Shown here: positions 30,406 to 38,697 of the stretch, piece after piece
Layout: each line of letters opens with the position of its first letter
Position numbering within the stretch: position 1 is the first letter of the stretch
NCBI GenBank assembly: GCA_026389845.1
Contig: JAPLHB010000188.1
Span: 1-64,000 of the forward strand
Direction of reading: 5' to 3'
From: Chloroflexota bacterium
Lineage (GTDB): Bacteria > Chloroflexota > Anaerolineae > CG2-30-64-16
DNA length: 64,000 bases
Program-made: the position numbers and the translations under genes
The notes under the pieces: generated by a model
What the model was told of the DNA's origin: nothing
Databases searched by the model: none
The model's input: the letters and a program-made list of their open reading frames with translations, nothing else

Positions 30406-32277
30406 ATGTCTATCAAGAAGCTGTCCGTGTTGCTCGGCGTGTTGATCATCGCCAGCATGATTCTCACGGCCTGCCCGGCCCCCACGCCGCAGGTTGTTGA
30501 GAAGCAGGTCGTCGTGACCCAGGTCGTCGAGAAGGAAAAGACGGTCATCCAGACCCAGGTCGTCGAGAAACAGGTCGAGAAGATCGTCGTCGCGACGGCC
30601 GCGCCGACCGCCAAGCCGGTGCGCGCGAATGTCGTTCACATCAACAATGGCATTGGCGATACGCCCTCGCTCGATCCTAACGTCGCCGAAGATACCAGCT
30701 CGATCACCGTGATCGAGAACTCATTCGTCGGCCTGACCCGCTTGAACGAAGTGACCAGCGAGCTCCAGCCGGGCATGGCGACCAAGTGGGACATCTCGAA
30801 GGATGGCTTGACCTACACCTTCACGCTGCGCAATGACGTGCCCTGGGTCCGGTGGGATGGCGTGAAGAAGGCGGTCGCCAAAGTCCAGACCTGCCCCGAC
30901 AAAGACGGCAAGACCAAGAACCGTCTCGTAACGGCCAAGGACTTCGAGTACGGCATTCTGCGCGCGCTCAACCCGAAGACTGCTTCGCCTTACGCCTACG
31001 TGTTGGCGTTTGTTATGGCCGGAGCAAGCGACTACAACTCCGGTACGATCACTGACACGGCGAAAGTGGGCGTAAAAGCCATCAACGACACGACGCTCGA
31101 GATGAAGTTCCTCACCCCCGCCGTGTACAACCTCAACATCGCGGGCCTGTGGACGGCGTACGCGACCCCCTCGTGGCTGATTGATGGGGATGACTGCACA
31201 GCCGCGCGCGCCGAGCGCTGGATCGAACCCGGCTTCTTCCAGTCCTACGGCCCCTACACGCTGAAGGAATGGGTGCACGACTCGACCATGACCATCGTCA
31301 AGAACCCCTTCTGGCCTGGCTCGAAAGAGATACCGCAGGCAAAGGTGAACGAGGTCGTCTTTAGTATGCTCGACGATGCGGCGGCCATGGCGGAGTTCGA
31401 AACCGGCAACCTGGATGTGGCTGCTGTGCCGACCGGCGATATGGACCGGGTCAAAGCGGATGCCAAGTTGTCCAAGCTGCTGGTGAGCGCGCCGAACACC
31501 TGCACGTACTACCTCGGCTTCAACACCACCGCCAAGTACGTTGACAACGCGAACCTGCGCCGCGCGCTTTCCTTTGCCGTAGATCGCCAGAAGCTGATTG
31601 ACACCGTGCTGAAGGGTGGTCAGGAACCGGCACAATGGTTCGGTCGCCCTGGCATCGCCGCTGCGCCGACGATGAAGGACAGCCCCACCCTGGGCGTCAA
31701 GTTCGACGTCGCGAAAGCCAAGGAGTATCTGGCTGCCGCGCTCAAGGAATTGAACATCACGGCGGATAAACTGGACGTTTCCTACATGTTCAATACGTCT
31801 TCTGGCCACCAGAAGATCGCCGAGTTTGTCCAGCAACAGTGGAAGGACAATCTCGGACTGAACATCAAGCTGACCAACCAGGAATGGAAGGTCTACCTTG
31901 TGACGACCAAGAGCAAGGACACGCCGCAGGTCTTCCGCATGGGTTGGTGCATGGACTATCCCGACGAAAACAACTTCATCAACGAAGTGGTCGCCTCGGG
32001 TGGCTCGCAGAATCCGGCGAAGGACGGCAAGCCGACCGGCGGCTTCATGTGGAAGAACGACAAGTTCGAGAAGCTGGTCAAGGATGCCGCCGTTGAGGCG
32101 GATTCGAAGAAGCGTCTTGACTTGTACAAGCAGGCAGAGCAGATCATTACTGTTGACGATCCTGTGATGATTCCGCTCTACTGGTACACCCGCAACACTC
32201 TGACGGAACCGTACATCAAACGCACGTTCTCCGTGGGCGGTCACGAAATCTTCTACAACTGGGAAGTGACGCAGTAA
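30406..32277 (+). CDS. Peptide ABC transporter binding lipoprotein (second system, normal order)
   Basis: 623 residues. Lipobox SMILTAC, Val/Glu/Lys-rich linker (VVEKQVVVTQVVEKEKTV), then the family 5 solute-binding fold in the usual order: TPSLDPNVAEDTSSITV, GLTYTFTLRNDVPW, SYGPYTLKEW, NANLRRALSFAVDRQKLID, MGWCMDYPDENNF. aggagga before the ATG; a longer ORF start at 30334 lies in the leader. The leader shares gaaagggggtgat with the first system. Its signal and linker are near-copies of the first protein, which shows the N-terminus there is authentic. Confidence 0.93.
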   Translation: MSIKKLSVLLGVLIIASMILTACPAPTPQVVEKQVVVTQVVEKEKTVIQTQVVEKQVEKIVVATAAPTAKPVRANVVHINNGIGDTPSLDPNVAEDTSSITVIENSFVGLTRLNEVTSELQPGMATKWDISKDGLTYTFTLRNDVPWVRWDGVKKAVAKVQTCPDKDGKTKNRLVTAKDFEYGILRALNPKTASPYAYVLAFVMAGASDYNSGTITDTAKVGVKAINDTTLEMKFLTPAVYNLNIAGLWTAYATPSWLIDGDDCTAARAERWIEPGFFQSYGPYTLKEWVHDSTMTIVKNPFWPGSKEIPQAKVNEVVFSMLDDAAAMAEFETGNLDVAAVPTGDMDRVKADAKLSKLLVSAPNTCTYYLGFNTTAKYVDNANLRRALSFAVDRQKLIDTVLKGGQEPAQWFGRPGIAAAPTMKDSPTLGVKFDVAKAKEYLAAALKELNITADKLDVSYMFNTSSGHQKIAEFVQQQWKDNLGLNIKLTNQEWKVYLVTTKSKDTPQVFRMGWCMDYPDENNFINEVVASGGSQNPAKDGKPTGGFMWKNDKFEKLVKDAAVEADSKKRLDLYKQAEQIITVDDPVMIPLYWYTRNTLTEPYIKRTFSVGGHEIFYNWEVTQ

Positions 32278-32285
32278 GTTTTCGC

Positions 32286-32466
32286 TGTTGCTTGGGACGG
32301 CACGTATCTTCTCAATCATCCGGGGTAGGGGCACGGCCTTGCGCCTGCCTGCCAGGGCGACCGCAAGGCTTGCGTCTGCCCGTCAGGGCGACCGCAAGGG
32401 TGCGCCCCTACAAAAGAATTGAGAAGATATACGATGGCACGAACGCAGGCACCGTCCCAAGCAACG
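32286..32466. repeat. Nested palindromic element between SBP and permease genes
   Basis: Outer arms gttgcttgggacgg / ccgtcccaagcaac and acgtatcttctcaat / attgagaagatatacg enclose a second palindrome, gtaggggcac...gtgcgcccctac (32325-32411), itself holding two agggcgaccgcaagg units. It looks like one repeat inserted into another. It fills the gap 32278-32540. Confidence 0.75.
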
Positions 32467-32540
32467 GCGATTGGCTCTTGTGTTGAGCGCAGCGAATGAT
32501 CTAGTGATGCAAGGGTAGCATAGAAAGTTAAGAGGTAGGT

Positions 32541-33596
32541 ATGGGCCGCTTTATCGTTCGGCGTATTATGTGGATGTTCGTCGTCCTGTTCGCCGTTTCC
32601 TTTATCACATTTTTCTTAATGCACCAAGTGCCAGGTGGACCCTTTGATTCGGAAAAGGCGCTACCCGCTGATATCATGGCTAACCTAAGGGCGCGTTATC
32701 ACCTGGACCAGCCGTTATGGCAACAATATACGCAGTACATTTATGATGTCTTGGTGCCGCGTGTTACCACCGCCCCCCCGAGCGCATCGGTATTGAATCA
32801 ATTCCTTATTGACGTAAAAATAGGCGATGTTTACTTCCGCTGGATGAATTTCGGGCCATCGTTTACGAGCAAGAGCCGGAGTGTGAACGATATTTTCCGC
32901 GATCAATTACCGGTCTCGGTTCAACTGGGTGTTATGGCCGTGGTGTTCGCGATGCTGCTGGGTATTCCGCTAGGCATCCTTGCCGCGCTCAAACAGAACA
33001 CGTGGCTGGACTATTTGGGGATGGGCGTTGCCATTTTTGGCGTGTCTGTGCCCGCCATCGTGATGGGGCCTATTCTCGTGTGGATTTTTGCGGTGACGCT
33101 CAAGTGGTTTCCCGCTACCGGCTGGGGCGCTAAACCACCCTACCTTTTGGGAATCTTGCCCAGCGAGTTTTCGCTGAACTTTGTCAAATACGCGATCTTA
33201 CCGACGATTACCTTGGGCATGGGTGGCTCGGCGATTTTAGCGCGCTTGACCCGCGCCAGTCTGCTCCAGGTGATCCGCGAGGACTATATCCGAACCGCAC
33301 GCGCCAAGGGGCTGACGGAACGCGTTATCATCATTCGACATGCCCTGCGCAATTCGCTCATTCCCGTCGCCACTGTGTTGGGGCCTTATTTTGCAGCAGT
33401 GATCACGGGGACCTTCGTGGTCGAACTGGTTTTTGGCATCCCCGGTTTGGGCAAGTACTTTGTTAACAGCATCAGCAACCGGGATTATCCCGTCATCATG
33501 GGAACCATTTTGTTGTACGCGATGGTCCTTGTCATCGCCAATGTCGTCGTGGATATCGTCTATGCATTTCTTGACCCGCGTATTCGTGTCGAGTAG
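32541..33596 (+). CDS. Peptide ABC transporter permease, DppB/OppB type (second system)
   Basis: 351 residues. MGRFIVRRIMWMFVVLFAVSFITFFLM start, QVPGGPF motif typical of OppB, six membrane helices, and loop IRTARAKGLTERVIIIRHALRNSLIP. agaggtagg precedes the ATG. Base use is more AT-rich than the ATPase genes, as is that of the next gene, hinting that these two may have a different history. Confidence 0.93.
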   Translation: MGRFIVRRIMWMFVVLFAVSFITFFLMHQVPGGPFDSEKALPADIMANLRARYHLDQPLWQQYTQYIYDVLVPRVTTAPPSASVLNQFLIDVKIGDVYFRWMNFGPSFTSKSRSVNDIFRDQLPVSVQLGVMAVVFAMLLGIPLGILAALKQNTWLDYLGMGVAIFGVSVPAIVMGPILVWIFAVTLKWFPATGWGAKPPYLLGILPSEFSLNFVKYAILPTITLGMGGSAILARLTRASLLQVIREDYIRTARAKGLTERVIIIRHALRNSLIPVATVLGPYFAAVITGTFVVELVFGIPGLGKYFVNSISNRDYPVIMGTILLYAMVLVIANVVVDIVYAFLDPRIRVE

Positions 33597-33613
33597 AGAA
33601 GGATTGAGGGAAA

Positions 33614-34636
33614 ATGGCAACTGCAGAAACAACGCCTAAGCAACTTGGCACGCCTATCATATTGCGTAAAGAAACCAACCTGTGGAAAGATGCGTATTCT
33701 CGCCTGATTCGAAACAGAGCCGCGGTCACCGGCGGGATCCTTCTTCTCGTGCTTTTCGTCGTCTACGTCTTCGCGCCCGTGATCGCGATCCGGTCGTACG
33801 AAGTCCAGGTTTCAGAAGACAATAACGCGATGCCCCAATGGCTCGTTGCCCTTTTCCCGACGACGCGGGGGTACGCGCGGATCAACAACGCCTACCCGAT
33901 GGGCGCAGATGATCTGGGACGCGATGTGTTTAGCCGAGTCGTCTATGGCACGCGCATCTCTTTGACCGTGGCGATGGTGGGGCCACTGATTGCGATGTTG
34001 ATCGGGACGATCTACGGCAGTCTCGCTGGTTTCTTTGGCGGCAAGTTGGATAATCTCATGATGCGCTTTGTGGATGTGATGTACGCCTTCCCGACTCTGC
34101 TGCTGATCATCCTGATGATGGCGTTCTTCCGTTCCTCCTTTGCTGGTATCGCCGAGCCCGGCTCCTTCAAATACGCGATGAACCAACTGGATACTCGTGT
34201 TGGAGGATTGCTGTTTATCTTTATCGGCATTGGCATTACCTCCTGGATGGGCATGGCGCGCCTCACGCGCGGACAGGTGCTTTCGCTGCGAGAAAAGGAA
34301 TTCGTCGAAGCCGCGCGTTCGGTTGGCGCGAGCAATCTACGCATCATGTTCCGCCACATCCTGCCGAACGCGATCGGTCCGCTCATTGTGTCCGAGACGC
34401 TCGCAATCCCAGGCTATATTTCCTACGAGGCGTTCTTGAGCTTCATCGGCTTGGGGGTGAATCCGCCGACGCCCTCCTGGGGCATGATGATCGCCGATGG
34501 TGCGCGTGTGATTCGCACGTATCCGCATTTGGCATTGATCCCCGGCGTGGCGTTGGCGCTTACGATGTTCGCGTTTAACTTTGTGGGCGATGGCTTGCGC
34601 GACGCGCTCGACCCGCGCATGAAAGGCACGCAGTGA
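33614..34636 (+). CDS. Peptide ABC transporter permease, DppC/OppC type (second system)
   Basis: 340 residues. OppC_N region (WKDAYSRLIRNRAAVTGGILL), GADDLGRDVFSRVVYGTRISL, six membrane helices, EAA loop EAARSVGASNLRIMFRHILPNAIGP, C-terminus FVGDGLRDALDPRMKGTQ. It follows the B-type permease by 17 bases and closes the second cluster at a terminator. Confidence 0.94.
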   Translation: MATAETTPKQLGTPIILRKETNLWKDAYSRLIRNRAAVTGGILLLVLFVVYVFAPVIAIRSYEVQVSEDNNAMPQWLVALFPTTRGYARINNAYPMGADDLGRDVFSRVVYGTRISLTVAMVGPLIAMLIGTIYGSLAGFFGGKLDNLMMRFVDVMYAFPTLLLIILMMAFFRSSFAGIAEPGSFKYAMNQLDTRVGGLLFIFIGIGITSWMGMARLTRGQVLSLREKEFVEAARSVGASNLRIMFRHILPNAIGPLIVSETLAIPGYISYEAFLSFIGLGVNPPTPSWGMMIADGARVIRTYPHLALIPGVALALTMFAFNFVGDGLRDALDPRMKGTQ

Positions 34637-34667
34637 GGAAGTAAACCAGCAGGTAAGACATAGGTAG

Positions 34668-34703
34668 ACAAGGGGAGGGGGCGCGTGCTCTCTCCCCTTT
34701 TGT
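34668..34703 (+). terminator. Rho-independent terminator of the second ABC cluster
   Basis: acaaggggag ... ctccccttttgt: 8-base core stem with flanking A/T pairing and a T run, 31 bases after the permease stop. Confidence 0.6.
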
Positions 34704-34708
34704 GTGCG

Positions 34709-34737
34709 TTGACGGCGTGGGGCACTTATGCTACACT
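34709..34737 (+). promoter_or_regulatory. Promoter of the RHH/HNH gene pair
   Basis: TTGACG, 17-base spacer, TACACT, with an extended -10 (TGC before the hexamer). Leader ~30 bases to the ATG at 34775. Confidence 0.6.
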
Positions 34738-34774
34738 GTCAAATAGTGATAGGTTATGTTCCCGAGGTGCTACG

Positions 34775-35209
34775 ATGACCTTGCAAACCATGACTCTCAA
34801 CTTGCCCGGGCCGCTCTACAACCGTCTCAAGCAGCGAGCGGAACGGGCGCAGCGCACGGTTGAGGCCGAACTGTTGGAAGTGGCGGCGGTCGGTATGCGG
34901 GCAGAGGAAGACCTGCCGGCCGATTTGGCTCAGGCTGTATCCTCCCTCCGTTTTCTGAACGATGCCGAGCTTTGGCGCGCCGCGAGGAGTCATCTGCCGG
35001 GTGAAGCGGCGGCCGAACTGGAGGTGCTGCATCTAAAACGCCAAGACGCGAGCTTGACACAAACCGAAATACAACGATCGGCGGAACTGATACGACAGTA
35101 TGAACGGGCAATGCTCGTGCGGGCGCGAGCTGCTGCATTGCTCAAACGGCGTGGCTATGATGTCTCGGTCTTGAAGGCTGAATATGAGCAGTCCAGCGCA
35201 CGTGCCTAA
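34775..35209 (+). CDS. RHH-like DNA-binding protein upstream of an HNH gene
   Basis: 144 residues. The N-terminus MTLQTMTLNLPGPLYNRLKQ with EAELLEVAA looks like a ribbon-helix-helix (CopG/antitoxin type) motif; the rest is helical (LTQTEIQRSAELIRQYERAM). gaggtg precedes the ATG. Its 3' end overlaps the HNH gene by 26 bases, so the two are co-translated. By analogy it may regulate or restrain the HNH protein. Confidence 0.7.
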   Translation: MTLQTMTLNLPGPLYNRLKQRAERAQRTVEAELLEVAAVGMRAEEDLPADLAQAVSSLRFLNDAELWRAARSHLPGEAAAELEVLHLKRQDASLTQTEIQRSAELIRQYERAMLVRARAAALLKRRGYDVSVLKAEYEQSSARA

Positions 35210-35615
35210 AGCCCTCAAGGAACGAGTGACTGCCCAGGCGCGCCACCGCTGTGGCTATTGTTTGACGGCCGAGTGGATCGTTGGCACGCCAATGGAAATA
35301 GACCACGTTGTCCCGCGAGCATTGGGCGGGCCCACTGAAGAAGATAATCTCTGGCTGGCCTGTGCGCTCTGCAATGACTACAAAAGTGATCGTGTTATGG
35401 CGCGCGATCCTTTGACGGGTAGAATGGTCCGCCTGTTTGATCCATGCCATCAAGTGTGGTGCGAGCACTTTGTCTGGACGCCGGAGGGTGACCGAATCGT
35501 GGGCCAGACCCCTTGTGGTCGCGCAACCGTGGTGACTCTCAATCTCAACCGGCAGACACTTGTTGGTGCCAGGCGAGAATGGATATCGGTAGGCTGGCAT
35601 CCTCCGAAGGACTGA
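35184..35615 (+). CDS. HNH endonuclease
   Basis: 143 residues with a complete HNH core: zinc Cys pairs (HRCGYC, ACALC), the catalytic His in EIDHVVPRALGG, and N/H positions in TEEDNLWLACALCNDYKSDR. The C-terminal part (GATVVTLNLNR region) is the extension usual in this small family. Possible role in mobile-element or defence biology; no restriction partner is seen nearby. Confidence 0.85.
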   Translation: MSSPAHVPKALKERVTAQARHRCGYCLTAEWIVGTPMEIDHVVPRALGGPTEEDNLWLACALCNDYKSDRVMARDPLTGRMVRLFDPCHQVWCEHFVWTPEGDRIVGQTPCGRATVVTLNLNRQTLVGARREWISVGWHPPKD

Positions 35616-35623
35616 TTGAATCT

Positions 35624-37444
35624 ATGACGTTATTTGCAGGCAAGTGGTCATTCCTGGTATTTTCGGCGTTATCGGGTGTTGTTTTTTTCGTTGCCGGCTG
35701 CGCCGGCCGACCGCCGGAGACCGTTGAAACGGTCGTCACCGTCGAAGTGACCGTGCCGGTCGCGGTCGTCGAGACGCGCGTGGTCGAAGTGACGCGCGAA
35801 GTGGCAAAGACGGTCGTCGTGACCGCGACTCCTGTCCCGACCCCGGCCTACGTCTCGAAGCTCAACGCGGCGGCCAACACACTGGTCTACCCCCTGGCGG
35901 CCGATCCGGTCACGCTCGACCCGCAGGTCGCCACGGACGAGGTCTCGAGCCTGGTGTTGCAACAGCTCTACGAGGGGCTGTACAACCTGCGCGGCGATGG
36001 CTCGACCGTTCCTGCCGCGGCGACCGGTTATCAGGTGTCCGACGACGGCAAGGTCTACACGGTCACGCTGCGCGGCGGCATGACCTGGTCGGACGGAAAG
36101 CCGGTGACGGCGCAGCATTTTGTGGACGGCGTCTGCCGCACCCTGGAGCCGGCGACCGGCAACGGCTACTACCATTTGCTGACCGATCTGGCCCCGGTCA
36201 AGGGCGCGAAGGCGTTCGCCAGCGGCGACGTGGCTGACTGCAAAAAAGTCGGCGTCAAGGCGGTGGACGATACGACACTGCAAATCCTCCTCGACCGCCC
36301 GGCGGCATTCTTCCCGAAACTGTTGGCGATGCGGGTGTTCTGGCCCACACGCCTCGATGCAATCGCAGCCTCATCCGCAATCCGCAATCCGCAATCTGCA
36401 ATCATCTCCAACGGCCCCTACCTCCTGACCGAGCGTAACCCTGGCGTGCGCCTCGTCCTGACCAAGAACCCCACCTATTGGAACGCGGCGCAGGTCGCCA
36501 TCGAGCGGATCGAGCTGCCCGTCATCCCCGATTCGGCGCGGCAGTTGGCGTTGTACGAGAAGGGCGACGTAGCCGTGGCCGACTTCCCGCCGAAGGAGAC
36601 GGCGCGCCTCCAGGCCGACGCCGGCTTGAGCAAGGAGCTTCAGGTGTTGGTGCGGCCGGGAACCAGCTACGTCGGCCTCAACACGCAGGCCGGTCCCACC
36701 AAGAATCTAGCCTTCCGTAAAGCGGTTGCCAGCGCGATTGACCGCGACAAGCTCATCAAAGAGGTGCTCAAGCAGCCGTGGCACGTGCCGGCGCGCGCGG
36801 TCATCCCCCCGAACGTGCCCGGCTACCAGGGCGAGGATGCGACCGTCGGCTACAAGTACGATCTGACCGCGGCCAAGAAGTTCCTGGCGGAAGCCGGCTA
36901 CGGCCCCGATAAGCCGGTGCCGCCGGTCGAGTTGTGGACGAATCGCGATGGCAGCAACGAGCTGCTGCTCAAAGCGATCGCCGAGATGCTCGAAGCGGCC
37001 GGCATTCCTGTGCGCCTGACCACCGCCGGGTGGGACGTTTACCTGGCCGGACTGGACGGCTGCAACAAGCCGAATCGGGCCGACGCGGCGAAAACGCCGG
37101 CCGAGTGCGCGTATAGCCTCTACCGCATGGGCTGGGTGATGGACTATGCCGATCCGGCCGCGATGCTCGACGTGGTTTTCAACCCGAAATCGGCGTTCCA
37201 GTACACCGGTTGGCAGTCGAAGGAGTACGGCGACCTGCTGGCGAAGGCGCTGGCCGAGCCGGACGAGGCGAAGCGGCTCGCTCTGTACAAGCAGACGGAG
37301 AAGATCCTGCTGAACGACGCGGTGGCCGTGGTCCCGTTGATGTACTACGATCGTACGCTGCTGGTCAAGCAGGCGGTGAAGTTCGACTATCCGCCCTTCG
37401 GCGCGCCGAATTTGCAGTATTGGAAGCTAGAAGCTGGAAGCTAG
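35624..37444 (+). CDS. Peptide ABC transporter binding lipoprotein (orphan)
   Basis: 606 residues in normal family 5 order: lipobox VFFVAGC, linker of Val/Thr/Glu repeats, DPVTLDPQVATDEVSSLVLQ, YTVTLRGGMTWSDGKPVTA, NGPYLLTERNPG, NLAFRKAVASAIDRDKLI, YRMGWVMDYADPAAML. No transporter genes follow, so it probably feeds one of the two ABC systems upstream. A caatccg repeat adds IAASSAIRNPQSA in frame, and the last residues and stop codon (KLEAGS) come from the agctggaagc repeat. Confidence 0.92.
   Translation: MTLFAGKWSFLVFSALSGVVFFVAGCAGRPPETVETVVTVEVTVPVAVVETRVVEVTREVAKTVVVTATPVPTPAYVSKLNAAANTLVYPLAADPVTLDPQVATDEVSSLVLQQLYEGLYNLRGDGSTVPAAATGYQVSDDGKVYTVTLRGGMTWSDGKPVTAQHFVDGVCRTLEPATGNGYYHLLTDLAPVKGAKAFASGDVADCKKVGVKAVDDTTLQILLDRPAAFFPKLLAMRVFWPTRLDAIAASSAIRNPQSAIISNGPYLLTERNPGVRLVLTKNPTYWNAAQVAIERIELPVIPDSARQLALYEKGDVAVADFPPKETARLQADAGLSKELQVLVRPGTSYVGLNTQAGPTKNLAFRKAVASAIDRDKLIKEVLKQPWHVPARAVIPPNVPGYQGEDATVGYKYDLTAAKKFLAEAGYGPDKPVPPVELWTNRDGSNELLLKAIAEMLEAAGIPVRLTTAGWDVYLAGLDGCNKPNRADAAKTPAECAYSLYRMGWVMDYADPAAMLDVVFNPKSAFQYTGWQSKEYGDLLAKALAEPDEAKRLALYKQTEKILLNDAVAVVPLMYYDRTLLVKQAVKFDYPPFGAPNLQYWKLEAGS
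36366..36404. repeat. In-frame (CAATCCG)n insertion in a binding-protein gene
   Basis: catccgcaatccgcaatccg is a short form of the heptamer array; it encodes SSAIRNPQSAI just before the conserved NGPY motif. Confidence 0.65.
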
Positions 37445-37472
37445 AAGCTAGAAGCTGGAAGCTGGAAGCTGG
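37423..37472. repeat. agctggaagctag tandem repeat at a gene 3' end
   Basis: About six 7-base units (agctggaagctagaagctag...). The coding frame of the orphan binding protein ends inside it. Confidence 0.75.
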
Positions 37473-37491
37473 GGTATTGAGCAAGCGCGCT

Positions 37492-37519
37492 TTGAGCTTT
37501 GGCGCAGTTGCATTATACT
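37492..37519 (+). promoter_or_regulatory. Promoter of hicBA
   Basis: TTGAGC, 16-base spacer, TATACT, ~33 bases before the hicB ATG. Confidence 0.5.
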
Positions 37520-37552
37520 ATGCTGGAATTTCGCGGAGTGGAGGGCGAACGA

Positions 37553-37759
37553 ATGAAATTCACTATCGAATGTGAGCAGGAGGAGGATGGACGCTGGATC
37601 GCCGAGGTGCTTGAACTCCCAGGGGTGCTCGTGTACGGACGGACACCCGAGGATGCCAAGGCTAAAGCGCGATCGCTGGGCCTGCGTGTGCTCGCCGATC
37701 GCATCGAGCAGGGCGAAGATACACCCGCTTTGACGAGTATCTCCTTTGCATTCGCATGA
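37553..37759 (+). CDS. hicB: HicB-family antitoxin
   Basis: 68 residues. MKFTIECEQEEDGRWIAEVLELPGVLVYGRT is the partial RNase-H-like HicB fold; it lacks a C-terminal DNA-binding domain. The ATG at 37553 follows gtggagg. The stop overlaps the hicA start (gcatga). The order antitoxin before toxin is common in this phylum. Confidence 0.85.
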   Translation: MKFTIECEQEEDGRWIAEVLELPGVLVYGRTPEDAKAKARSLGLRVLADRIEQGEDTPALTSISFAFA

Positions 37760-37968
37760 GCCAGTGGCCTTCCACAAAAGCGCGCCGTGTGCTCATGGCG
37801 CTCTTGCGCATCGGTTGGACGGTCAAACGCGATGAAAGCTCGCACCGTACCCTGGCGAGACCCGGCTGGCCGGATGTTGTATTCGCTTTCCACGACAACG
37901 AGGAAATTGGTCCTCGCATGTTGGCGCGCATCGCCAAAGTGACCGGACTCCGCCCCACAGATTTGTGA
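37756..37968 (+). CDS. hicA: HicA-family mRNA interferase toxin
   Basis: 70 residues, double-stranded RNA-binding-like HicA fold. RIGWTVKRDESSHRTLARPG contains the catalytic-type His, followed by FAFHDNEEIGPRMLARIAKVTGL typical of the family. Expected to cleave mRNA when not bound by HicB. Overlaps hicB by 4 bases. Confidence 0.87.
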   Translation: MSQWPSTKARRVLMALLRIGWTVKRDESSHRTLARPGWPDVVFAFHDNEEIGPRMLARIAKVTGLRPTDL

Positions 37969-38032
37969 TCTGCCAGCGACAATCGGAGACGGTCGTTATT
38001 GACACGTCTCACCCAAGCCATAGGAGGCAACC

Positions 38033-38638
38033 ATGACCATCATACTACCCCCGCTCCCCTACGCCGAGGATGCGTTGGAGCCGTACTACTCGGCCAAGAC
38101 AATCAGCTTCCACTACGGCAAGAATCACAAGGCCTACGTGGACAACATCAATAAGCTGATCGCCGGCACCGACTTCGAGCACAAGATTCTCGAAGAAATC
38201 GTCATGGCAGTGGCGGGCGATCCCGCGAAGACCGGCTGGTTCAACAATGCGGCCCAGGTGTGGAACCACACCTTCTTCTGGAACTGCATGACGCCGGGCG
38301 GCGGCGGCAAGCCGACCGGCAAGCTGGCGCAGGCGATTGACGCCGCATTCGGCAGCTACGAGAAGTTCGTCGAGCAGTTCAAGGCCAACGCTGTCGGTCG
38401 CTTCGGCAGCGGCTGGGGCTGGCTCGTGTCCGAGGGCGGCGCGCTCAAGCTCGTCAGCACGCCCAACGCCGAGATGCCGAATCCGACCAAGGGCCAGGTG
38501 GCGCTCCTCACCGTGGACGTCTGGGAGCACGCCTACTACCTGGACTACCAAAATCGCCGGCCCGACTTCGTCCAGGCGTTCCTGGACAAGCTGGTGAACT
38601 GGAAGTTCGTGGCGGAGAATTTCGCGAAGGCGAAGTAA
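38033..38638 (+). CDS. sodB: Fe/Mn superoxide dismutase
   Basis: 201 residues. Metal ligands are visible: His in SFHYGKNHKAYV (~27), His in QVWNHTFFWNCM (~79), and Asp/His in VDVWEHAYYLDYQN (~161/165). The GGGGKPTG segment favours the iron-type subgroup, but metal choice cannot be settled from sequence. aggagg precedes the ATG; no signal peptide, so cytosolic. A 14-base perfect hairpin follows. Confidence 0.95.
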   Translation: MTIILPPLPYAEDALEPYYSAKTISFHYGKNHKAYVDNINKLIAGTDFEHKILEEIVMAVAGDPAKTGWFNNAAQVWNHTFFWNCMTPGGGGKPTGKLAQAIDAAFGSYEKFVEQFKANAVGRFGSGWGWLVSEGGALKLVSTPNAEMPNPTKGQVALLTVDVWEHAYYLDYQNRRPDFVQAFLDKLVNWKFVAENFAKAK

Positions 38639-38652
38639 CGCCTCTGGCCGGT

Positions 38653-38689
38653 CAAGACCTGACAGGTCTCCGAAGCCTGTCAGGTCTTG
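38653..38689. terminator. Perfect 14-base hairpin between convergent genes
   Basis: caagacctgacagg / cctgtcaggtcttg with a 9-base loop, between sodB and the minus-strand esterase gene. There is no long T run, so it may be a dispersed palindrome acting as a two-way terminator. Confidence 0.55.
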
Positions 38690-38697
38690 AGCATTTC

